The notes under the pieces were generated by a model that had not been told where the DNA came from, did no database searches, and was given only the letters and a program-made list of their open reading frames with translations. Position numbers and translations under genes: made by a program. From an uncultured Clostridia bacterium (GTDB taxonomy: Bacteria; Bacillota; Clostridia; TANB77; CAG-508), in the NCBI GenBank assembly GCA_948875265.1, contig CAQRYF010000049.1, positions 1 through 12,736 on the forward strand: a DNA stretch of 12,736 nucleotides, given 5' to 3'. Below, one piece after another: positions 1 through 5,507 of the stretch. How positions within the stretch are numbered: position 1 is the stretch's first letter; each line of letters starts with the position of its first letter.

Positions 1-666
1 AAATTAGAAAAAAATAAAATAAATAATTTAATTAATTTAGAAAATATTAATTTTGAAATAGAAAAATTGCAAAATAAAATAAATAATAAAAAAATACAAT
101 TACATACTTTAAATTTAGATAAGGAAAATATAGAACCTAAAATAGATAATTTGTCAAAAATACAAGAAAGATTAGTTAACAATAATGAAAAAATGGTAAA
201 CCTAAAAAAACTAGAAAAAAGTATGAATTTAGCAAAAGAGGTTATAAATTATGCTTATGAAAGAATGAAAAATACAGTTACCCCTAAGTTTACACAAAAT
301 TTGTCTGAAAATATTTCTAATATAACAAATGAGAAATATACAAAAGTAATGTTTAATGAAGATGAAGGATTAATTGTAGAATTAGAAAATGGAGAATATG
401 TGCCAGTATCTAGATTAAGTATAGGAACGATAGACCAATTATATTTGTCTCTTCGATTATCAATGGTAGAAGATTTATCAGAAGAGAGAATGCCAATAAT
501 TTTAGATGAGGCATTTGCATATTATGATACTAAAAGATTAGAAAATATTTTAAAATATATTTCGGAAAAATATAGTGAACATCAAGTTATAATATTTACT
601 TGTACAAATAGAGAAAAAGAGATATTAGAGAGCTTACAGATACAATTTAATCATATTCAATTGTAG
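1..666 (+). CDS. YhaN/SbcC-like SMC-type ATPase, C-terminal part (partial gene)
   Basis: The frame is open from base 1, so the gene starts upstream of the window; about 221 C-terminal residues are visible. Residues about 1-90 are Lys/Glu/Asn-rich and heptad-like, as in the coiled-coil arm of SMC-type proteins. The ABC-type signature follows (LSIGTIDQLYLSLRLSM, coded from about 415), then Walker B (MPIILDEAF, about 490-516) with a D-loop (AYYD), then a beta-strand ending IIFTCTNRE, where the switch region lies. This order and spacing match the C-terminal half of the YhaN family (SbcC/RecN-like ATPases), which usually pair with a YhaO/SbcD-like nuclease in DNA end processing. That partner would lie outside the window. 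The Walker A half is not visible. It could be another SMC-like ATPase, but the QLYLSLRL signature favours YhaN. It ends with TAG and is followed by a terminator. Confidence 0.8.
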   Translation, partial: KLEKNKINNLINLENINFEIEKLQNKINNKKIQLHTLNLDKENIEPKIDNLSKIQERLVNNNEKMVNLKKLEKSMNLAKEVINYAYERMKNTVTPKFTQNLSENISNITNEKYTKVMFNEDEGLIVELENGEYVPVSRLSIGTIDQLYLSLRLSMVEDLSEERMPIILDEAFAYYDTKRLENILKYISEKYSEHQVIIFTCTNREKEILESLQIQFNHIQL

Positions 667-709
667 TTATATATAGACAATATATTTTAAAATGAAATTA
701 GTAAAAACA

Positions 710-761
710 ATAAAGAATATAAGAAAGTGGAGATTACTATTCTCTTTTTTATATTCTTTAT
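710..761 (+). terminator. Rho-independent terminator after the YhaN-like gene
   Basis: A perfect 13-bp inverted repeat (710-722 with 749-761, arms ATAAAGAATATAA and its complement) is extended inward by further A-U and G-C pairs. T tracts lie inside the 3' arm (745-750) and just after it (TTTT from 760). It separates the ATPase gene from the prfA promoter. Confidence 0.75.
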
Positions 762-771
762 TTTAAGATAC

Positions 772-800
772 TTGTAATAAGTGGAAAATTATAGTATAAT
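772..800 (+). promoter_or_regulatory. Sigma-A type promoter of prfA
   Basis: -35 TTGTAA (772-777), a 17-bp spacer and a consensus -10 TATAAT (795-800). The predicted transcription start near 807 gives a leader of about 25 nt. Confidence 0.8.
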
Positions 801-832
801 AGCAAAGTGAAAAAAGGAAAAGGAGAATGATT

Positions 833-1894
833 ATGTTTGACAAATTAGAGACAGTAGAAAAAAGATATGAAGAATTAACAAAATTAATTAGTGATTCAGA
901 AGTAATATCAAATCAAGCTGAATGGCAAAAGTTAATGAAAGAACATGCAAGTATAGAAGATGTAGTAATAAAATATAGAGAATATAAGAAAACGAAGCAA
1001 GCTATGGAAGAAGCAAAAGAGATGATGGAAGATAAAGAACTAAAAGAGCTTGCGGAAATGGAATATTATGAATCAAAAGATAAACTTCCTACTATAGAAG
1101 AGGAACTAAAAATATTACTAATTCCAAAAGACCCAGATGATGATAAAAACATTATATGTGAAATTAGAGCAGGAGCTGGTGGAGAAGAAGCAGCACTTTT
1201 TGCAGGAACACTATTTAGAATGTATTCGATGTATGCAGAAAAGAAGCATTGGAAATTAGAAGTGTTAAACGAAAACGAAACAGGACTTGGTGGATATAAG
1301 GAAATATCTTTTATGATTACAGGAAAAGGTGTATATAGTAGATTAAAATTTGAAAGTGGAGTTCATAGGGTACAAAGAGTTCCAGACACAGAAAGTAGTG
1401 GTAGAATACATACATCTACAGCAACAGTTGCTATGCTTCCTGTTGTAGAAGATGTAGAAATTGAAATAAATGCATCAGATATAAAAATGGAAGTGTTTAG
1501 AGCATCAGGGGCAGGTGGACAACATATTAATAAAACATCTTCAGCAGTAAGACTTATACATGAGCCAACTGGAATTGTTGTAGAATGTCAGACAGAAAGA
1601 TCACAATTCCAAAATAAAGATAATGCTATGAAAATGTTAAAAACTAAATTATATGATATAGAAAAACAAAAGCAAGATGATGAAATAGCAAATAGTAGAA
1701 AAACTCAAGTAGGTTCAGGCGATAGAAGTGAAAAAATAAGGACATATAACTATCCTCAAGGAAGAATTACAGATCATAGAATAGGAATGAGTATCTATCA
1801 AATGGAAAATTTCCTAAATGGAGATATAGATGAAATGGTAGATAATTTAATTGCGGCAGATAGAGCTGAGAAATTAAAAGGTGAAGATGAGTAG
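833..1894 (+). CDS. prfA: Peptide chain release factor 1 (RF1)
   Basis: RF1 recognises UAA and UAG in the ribosomal A site and triggers release of the finished peptide. The protein is 353 residues, normal for the family. The codon-recognition tripeptide is PDT (residues 184-186, in RVPDTESSGRIHTSTATVA), the RF1-type P-x-T rather than the SPF of RF2. The catalytic GGQ is at residues 228-230 in GAGGQHINKTSSAVR. The start was placed at ATG 833 and not at the in-frame ATG 827, because the Shine-Dalgarno AGGAG (821-825) is 7 nt from 833 and only 1 nt from 827; MFDKLE is also the typical RF1 N-terminus. The gene has its own promoter (772-800). It ends with TAG, a codon that RF1 itself reads. The terminator after it overlaps the ribosome-binding site of the next gene. 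Confidence 0.97.
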   Translation: MFDKLETVEKRYEELTKLISDSEVISNQAEWQKLMKEHASIEDVVIKYREYKKTKQAMEEAKEMMEDKELKELAEMEYYESKDKLPTIEEELKILLIPKDPDDDKNIICEIRAGAGGEEAALFAGTLFRMYSMYAEKKHWKLEVLNENETGLGGYKEISFMITGKGVYSRLKFESGVHRVQRVPDTESSGRIHTSTATVAMLPVVEDVEIEINASDIKMEVFRASGAGGQHINKTSSAVRLIHEPTGIVVECQTERSQFQNKDNAMKMLKTKLYDIEKQKQDDEIANSRKTQVGSGDRSEKIRTYNYPQGRITDHRIGMSIYQMENFLNGDIDEMVDNLIAADRAEKLKGEDE

Positions 1895-1914
1895 AAAATA
1901 AAATGAATAAAAAC

Positions 1915-1960
1915 AACTCTTTAAAATAAACTATAATAAAAGTTATTTTAAGGAGTTTTT
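1915..1960 (+). terminator. prfA terminator whose 3' arm holds the ZIP gene ribosome-binding site
   Basis: Arms 1915-1929 and 1943-1957 form a 15-bp stem with a single G-U pair and a 13-nt loop, followed by TTTTTT. The AAGGAG Shine-Dalgarno (1950-1955) of the ZIP gene lies inside the 3' arm, and the ATG at 1962 comes right after the T run. Any read-through transcript would start with its ribosome-binding site paired. Confidence 0.75.
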
Positions 1961-1961
1961 T

Positions 1962-2707
1962 ATGATGAGTGAAATTTTAAAAACAACATTATTAGGGTTA
2001 TTTTTCGGTACATTTGGAACAACACTTGGGGGAATAATAGGAGTTATAATCAAAAAAAATTCTAACAAATTTTTAAGTTTTATATTATCATTTGCATCAG
2101 GTTTAATGATGGCAGTAATTTGTTTTGATTTAATTCCAGAAGCTTTAGGAATTAGCAACTTAAGCAATATTGTTATTGGAATAATTTTAGGAATTGTTGG
2201 AATGATATTTTGTGACCTATTGGTTGAGAAAAAGTTTAATAATAATAAATTTTCAGGAAACAAAAACAATTTATTGAAAACTGGAATTGTTGTTTCCATT
2301 GGATTAGCAATACATAATTTTCCAGAAGGTTTAGCAATTCGGGTCTGGATTTGAAGCTTCGATGAAGTTGGGATTAAGTTTAGCTATAGCAATTTGCCTT
2401 CATGATATACCAGAAGGAATATCAATGGCGGTTCCAATGAAAAATGGAGGAATGAAAATTTCAAAAGTAATATTTTATGTTATATTATCTGGAATTACAA
2501 CAGGAGTAGGAGCTTTTTTTGGAGCAATTGTTGGTTCAATATCACAAGAGATAATAGCAATTTGTTTAAGCTTTGCAGCTGGAGCTATGCTATACATAGT
2601 GTCACGGAGAGTTAATTCCAGAATCAAATCAATTATATAAAGGGAGAATGACAGCTTTAGGCAATATATTAGGATTTATAATAGGAATGTTTGCAACAAG
2701 TCTATGA
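1962..2707 (+). CDS. ZIP-family divalent metal transporter with two +1 frameshifts
   Basis: ZIP transporters are inner-membrane carriers of Zn and related divalent metals. The frames join into one 247-residue protein if C2340 and C2605 are skipped, close to the usual length for bacterial GufA/ZupT-type ZIPs. Hydrophobic segments run throughout. The two metal-site helices are visible as HNFPEG (residues 118-123) and HDIPEG (147-152), and a late GELIPES motif starts at residue 215. Unshifted translation stops at TGA 2352-2354, right after the first metal motif. Each shift puts a CGG codon in frame (2340-2342 and 2605-2607), and skipping its C restores a Gly codon (GGG, GGA). The Shine-Dalgarno AAGGAG is 6 nt before ATG 1962; ATG 1965 is an alternative start. 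I see no promoter of its own, so it probably depends on read-through from prfA. It is either a pseudogene, a recoded gene or affected by sequencing error. The family call is secure; functionality is not. Confidence 0.8.
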
Positions 2708-2739
2708 TTTTATGTTGATAGTTTTTATAGTAATTTCAT

Positions 2740-2768
2740 TTGACAGATACAAAAGAATATGTTATTAT
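2740..2768 (+). promoter_or_regulatory. Strong sigma-A promoter of the small RNA
   Basis: Consensus -35 TTGACA (2740-2745), a 17-bp spacer and -10 TATTAT (2763-2768). No open reading frame with a ribosome-binding site follows before the terminator at 2817-2849, so it most likely drives a short non-coding RNA starting near 2775. Confidence 0.7.
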
Positions 2769-2774
2769 TTAAAT

Positions 2775-2849
2775 ACAAAATAAATGTGTTTGATACCGAT
2801 AGTCAAACTTGTAGACATGTGTGTGATGCAACTACACACATATTTTTTT
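2775..2849 (+). ncRNA. Predicted ~75-nt antisense-type small RNA
   Basis: The RNA is bounded by a strong promoter and a clear terminator. It has hairpin A (stem GTTTGA 2788-2793 with TCAAAC 2803-2808, loop TACCGATAG), a linker TTGTAGAC (2809-2816), and terminator hairpin B (2817-2841) whose loop contains TGCAACTA (2827-2834). The linker repeats exactly at 3033-3040, so the RNA is complementary to the 8 nt just before the ATG of the minus-strand 41-codon gene. ACCGATAGTCA (2795-2805) can pair with the start codon and the next codons of that mRNA in 10 of 11 positions, counting two G-U pairs. The hairpin B loop is complementary over 8 nt to the loop of the mRNA terminator. This is the layout of a par/Fst-type antitoxin RNA (the known family arrangement); the function here is inferred. 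Confidence 0.6.
2817..2849 (+). terminator. Terminator of the small RNA
   Basis: An 8-bp perfect stem (ATGTGTGT 2817-2824 with ACACACAT 2834-2841) with a 9-nt loop is followed by ATTTTTTT. The loop carries the TGCAACTA element, which overlaps the first base of the 3' arm. Confidence 0.8.
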
Positions 2850-2852
2850 GCT

Positions 2853-2886
2853 CAAAAATAGAGTAGACTGCAACTAGCTACTCTAT
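2853..2886 (-). terminator. Terminator of the minus-strand small gene
   Basis: A 9-bp perfect stem (2858-2866 with 2878-2886) and an 11-nt loop are followed on the minus strand by a short T run (2858-2854). It lies 20 nt past the stop codon of the 41-codon gene. Its loop reads TAGTTGCA on the minus strand, complementary to the loop of the small RNA terminator. Confidence 0.65.
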
Positions 2887-2906
2887 CGAATTATGTATGT
2901 CTACAA

Positions 2907-3032
2907 TTAGTCTTTGTCCGATTGCTCATCTTTATTTAATTGATGGTGCTGTGAAAGTTTTAGTCTTATGACTTTTTCTCTCTCAGTTAGTAACTTGTCA
3001 ACTAAATTGAGAATTGCATCACCAACGGTCAT
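2907..3032 (-). CDS. Unrecognised 41-residue peptide with antisense-RNA-like control
   Basis: The minus-strand ORF starts MTVGDAILNLVDKLL and ends DEQSDKD. It is preceded by a strong Shine-Dalgarno (AAAGGGGG, 3047-3040), 7 nt before the ATG. The N-terminal half is amphipathic and Leu/Val/Ile-rich; the C-terminal half is polar and charged, with HH and several Asp/Lys/Glu. There is no clear membrane segment. GTCTACAA stands directly before the ATG, and its complement TTGTAGAC directly follows the stop codon. Codon use (ACC, CTC, GTC, GAC, TCG) is less AT-biased than in the neighbours, which suggests acquisition. A promoter is plausible at 3091-3122 and a terminator follows at 2853-2886. I do not recognise the family. 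By context it may be the toxin or effector of a type I-like pair with the RNA at 2775-2849. The gene call is fairly sure; the role is inferred. Confidence 0.6.
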   Translation of the reverse strand: MTVGDAILNLVDKLLTEREKVIRLKLSQHHQLNKDEQSDKD

Positions 3033-3090
3033 TTGTAGACCCCCTTTACGACTTTTAGAAAAGGCTAGACTTCCTAAGCGTTAGGTTGTT

Positions 3091-3122
3091 AATATACTAC
3101 TATAATTTTATATTCAAAACAA
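3091..3122 (-). promoter_or_regulatory. Possible promoter of the minus-strand small gene
   Basis: Read on the minus strand: TTGTTT (3122-3117), a 17-bp spacer and TAGTAT (3099-3094). An overlapping alternative is TTTTGA (3119-3114), 17 bp, TATATT (3096-3091). The start near 3087 gives a leader of about 55 nt. The palindrome CCTAA-CGC-TTAGG (3084-3072) lies near its 5' end and could form a protective hairpin. Confidence 0.4.
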
Positions 3123-3142
3123 GCGAACAAAACAAGAATATT

Positions 3143-3267
3143 TCAAATTTTTCTAGTAATAGTATTAATGGGTTTTGGTAAATACAAAATTTTCTGTGCC
3201 AAAAAATATCAAATTTTTGATAATATGTAAGGTAGTAAAATTTGATAGGTAATGAATTTCAAATTTT
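3143..3267. repeat. Three TCAAATTTT repeats in a gene-free stretch
   Basis: TCAAATTTT occurs at 3143-3151, 3209-3217 and 3259-3267. The inverted copy AAAATTTGA (3237-3245) makes a 9-bp inverted repeat with the third. The second lies in a palindrome TATCAAA-TT-TTTGATA (3207-3222). These could be protein-binding sites for the downstream gene, or chance in AT-rich DNA. I see no gene between 3123 and 3378. Confidence 0.35.
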
Positions 3268-3333
3268 AATATTCTAGTTTTTAACCATAGGTAAATAGGC
3301 GATAATATGGGACTTTTCTTTTTTAAAGACTTG

Positions 3334-3342
3334 TGATAGAAT
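3334..3342 (+). promoter_or_regulatory. Possible extended -10 promoter of the Cys-cluster gene
   Basis: TGATAGAAT is an extended -10 element (TG-n-TAGAAT). No good -35 box is visible at the right distance. The transcription start near 3349 would give a 30-nt leader. Confidence 0.35.
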
Positions 3343-3378
3343 ATAAAAAATAATATAGAAAAATTAAGGAGAATTATA

Positions 3379-4374
3379 TTGAATAGATGTAGTGTATGTG
3401 GAAGAAAAGTATCAAATCAAACAACTCATTTTGGTTTAGGATGTTTAAAAAATATGTGTAGTTTAATTGACATGGATAAGCCTAAAAATTTAAAAGGAGA
3501 AAATTTACTTAATAAAAAAGTTGCACAAATTACAAAAAAGAAATTGCTAAATAAAGAAGAAAAAGTTTTATTAACAAATAGATACTTGACCTTGCAATTA
3601 TTAAATAAAGTACCTTTAAGTGCTTATGATAATATGAAAAATAAAGTTGAAAAAGATATTGAAACTATTGGAACTAGTAAAAAACAAACAGGTAAAACTA
3701 TAATTACACTAAAGCAAGCATATGAAGTATATAAATTATATAATAAATTTCAAAATATAAAAAATAAATCACAAGAAGTTGATTCAGAATATATACAAGA
3801 TTTTTTATTTGATAATTTACTATTTGCTTTTAGTACTTATTATAGAAATAAAAAGTATTTGGGAGGAGCAATAGCGGATATTCAATTATATTTTTGGAGG
3901 GCAATCATTAAATTATTTAAAAATAAATATCCAAATGGAACAGACTTTATAGAACATTCATTACAAGACAATCCAGAGGATAGAATGATTGTTAATGAAA
4001 AAATAGTAGATGATATAAAAGGTGATGTAAACTTTCAAAATATAGTTGAAAATATATTAGTAGAAAATAAAAATAAAAGTAAATTAGATGTTACTTATGA
4101 GATAAATTATGCAAGTTCAGATTTATTTTTAGCATTAAATAATACTATGATGAATATAAGAGGAAATAGGTATAATGATAAGTGGAATTTAGATATTACA
4201 ATAACAGATAGATATGATTTTACAGACTTCAAAGAAATAGATGAATATTGTGATGATAATTTAATAAAAGGATTATTTGGGAGTACTGCTAATAATATGG
4301 CTATGATATCAGTAGCTTCAGGAGTAATGCATGAATATAATGTAACAATAAAATTTAATATGGAACATAAATAA
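3379..4374 (+). CDS. Unknown protein with N-terminal zinc-finger-like Cys cluster
   Basis: 331 residues. It starts at TTG 3379, 7 nt after a perfect AAGGAG (3366-3371). The N-terminus is CSVCGRKVSNQTTHFGLGC followed by LKNMC: two CxxC-type ligands, a CGR and a GxGC, which resembles the small zinc-binding DUF6011-like domains often found in mobile-element proteins. That resemblance is from memory and weak. The rest (residues about 60-331) is Lys/Asn-rich and soluble, with no membrane segment, no signal peptide and no catalytic motif I can name. The C-terminal quarter (LDITITDRYDFTDFKEIDEY and following) looks like a folded alpha/beta domain. The gene is monocistronic, with its own terminator at 4381-4407. 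It lies inside the block flanked by ZIP copies, so it may be accessory cargo. The CDS call is sure; the function is unknown. Confidence 0.75.
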   Translation: MNRCSVCGRKVSNQTTHFGLGCLKNMCSLIDMDKPKNLKGENLLNKKVAQITKKKLLNKEEKVLLTNRYLTLQLLNKVPLSAYDNMKNKVEKDIETIGTSKKQTGKTIITLKQAYEVYKLYNKFQNIKNKSQEVDSEYIQDFLFDNLLFAFSTYYRNKKYLGGAIADIQLYFWRAIIKLFKNKYPNGTDFIEHSLQDNPEDRMIVNEKIVDDIKGDVNFQNIVENILVENKNKSKLDVTYEINYASSDLFLALNNTMMNIRGNRYNDKWNLDITITDRYDFTDFKEIDEYCDDNLIKGLFGSTANNMAMISVASGVMHEYNVTIKFNMEHK

Positions 4375-4380
4375 TATTTA

Positions 4381-4407
4381 TAAGGCTACCTATGTAGTCT
4401 TATTTTT
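4381..4407 (+). terminator. Rho-independent terminator
   Basis: A 9-bp stem (TAAGGCTAC 4381-4389 with GTAGTCTTA 4394-4402, one G-U pair) and a 4-nt loop, followed by TTTTT. It ends the transcript of the Cys-cluster gene. Confidence 0.85.
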
Positions 4408-4429
4408 AGGAAGAAATCAAAACAAACGT

Positions 4430-4458
4430 TTGACAATATATTAAAATTAATATATAAT
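4430..4458 (+). promoter_or_regulatory. Perfect consensus sigma-A promoter
   Basis: -35 TTGACA (4430-4435), a 17-bp spacer and -10 TATAAT (4453-4458). It drives the membrane protein gene at 4485. A full consensus promoter is notable in front of a gene that carries a premature stop. Confidence 0.85.
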
Positions 4459-4484
4459 ACTTAAAAATAAAAGAAGGTGATAAT

Positions 4485-5222
4485 GTGAAATACAAAAAAT
4501 TTTATATTATACTATTAAGCATAGTAATAACTAATTATATATTTTGGTTTTATCAGCTTAATTTCTGTACAATCAATCCGCATTTATTAAAATCAATAAT
4601 ATTAGTAATTCCAATTACTTTTATGATATCTATTGTTTGGTTGCTAAAAAGAGAAAAAATAAAAGATATACTAGGTATTATAATAACCATTGGCTTAATA
4701 GTAATAAGTATAGTTCTTAATTTTTTTATTCTTGTATTTGTAGCAGTAGATGAAGGAACTTCATATGAGAATAATCCATTAAGATATGAACACATATATA
4801 ATATTGCAGGATATGATATCTATACATATCAATTTCCAAATAAAATTCCAAATGATATATTAGACAGTAATAATGTTAGATTCTTTTATTGTCCACAATT
4901 TTTGCAAGGTGGATTTAATCTTGAGTTACTTTTTGAAATGGATCATAGTGATATTGATAGCTATATTTCAAATTTCAGCCATGATATTCAAAAAGAAATA
5001 GAAATAAATAGTGAAAATAAGCATGATTTAAATTCATATGGTATACATGAGCCAAGATTTCTTTTTAATAATAATGAATATGATAACTTTTTAAAAGAAG
5101 CAAAATTTTATATATTAAAAAGTGAACCATATAAAGTTAATAATTGGAATCATGGAATTGTTCAATATATGGCAAAAAATGAGTTAGAGAGAAGATTATT
5201 ATTAGTAACACAAGTATGGTAA
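4485..5222 (+). CDS. Unknown membrane protein, probably truncated by an in-frame TAA
   Basis: 245 residues, starting at GTG 4485 after GAAGGTGA; the ATG at 4483 is followed at once by a stop in its own frame. Three hydrophobic segments are visible (about residues 6-27, 36-54 and 63-88), then a polar domain of about 155 residues rich in Asn, Asp and Tyr. After the TAA at 5220-5222 the same frame stays open for 45 more codons to TAA 5358-5360. That extension is Lys/Glu-rich (IEKIVKEFLKLERPTPEIM) and looks like real coding sequence. The original protein was therefore probably about 291 residues with one sense codon now TAA. The family is not recognised. It has its own consensus promoter and sits between the Cys-cluster gene and the AAA ATPase gene. 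Confidence 0.6.
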   Translation: MKYKKFYIILLSIVITNYIFWFYQLNFCTINPHLLKSIILVIPITFMISIVWLLKREKIKDILGIIITIGLIVISIVLNFFILVFVAVDEGTSYENNPLRYEHIYNIAGYDIYTYQFPNKIPNDILDSNNVRFFYCPQFLQGGFNLELLFEMDHSDIDSYISNFSHDIQKEIEINSENKHDLNSYGIHEPRFLFNNNEYDNFLKEAKFYILKSEPYKVNNWNHGIVQYMAKNELERRLLLVTQVW

Positions 5223-5457
5223 AAGCACTTTTACTTTGAGATAAAAAATAAAAAAGAAGATGATAGTAAAGAGATAGAAAAGATTGTGAAAGAATTTTTA
5301 AAATTAGAAAGGCCAACACCTGAAATTATGAAGTTAATTATTAATAAAATAGAAAGATAAGCAAGTAGATGTTTTGTTTGATTTTAAAAAATTGCAAGCT
5401 ATATCAAAAAGTGGTTATAAAAACTTGTGATTAAATTGTAAAAGTGGTGGAATAAAC

Positions 5458-5486
5458 TTGCATAAAATTTGAGGAAATTGTATAAT
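5458..5486 (+). promoter_or_regulatory. Sigma-A promoter of the AAA ATPase gene
   Basis: -35 TTGCAT (5458-5463), a 17-bp spacer and -10 TATAAT (5481-5486). The start near 5493 leaves only about 15 nt of leader, just enough for the Shine-Dalgarno at 5494-5501. Nothing else recognisable lies between 5361 and 5457. Confidence 0.75.
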
Positions 5487-5507
5487 ATATATTAGAGGTG
5501 ATAATTC

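Larger units (their letters stand above)
2809..2906. repeat. 10-bp inverted repeat enclosing two hairpins with a shared loop sequence
   Basis: TTGTAGACAT (2809-2818) and ATGTCTACAA (2897-2906) are perfect inverted repeats. The 8-base core occurs a third time at 3033-3040. Between the two arms lie the convergent terminators, whose loops share TGCAACTA as a direct repeat (2827-2834 and 2869-2876). Because these are repeats on one DNA strand, the + strand RNA and the minus-strand mRNA are complementary there even though they do not overlap. Confidence 0.8.

Noticed and set aside
1932..1937. TATAAT in the loop of the prfA terminator as a ZIP promoter
   Set aside because: There is no -35-like sequence at 16-18 bp upstream; the stretch there is A-rich. 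It is likely a chance match.
2907..3032. The 41-residue peptide as an Fst/Ldr toxin family member
   Set aside because: The RNA layout is par-like, but the peptide has no clear membrane helix and no visible similarity to Fst, so I left the family open.
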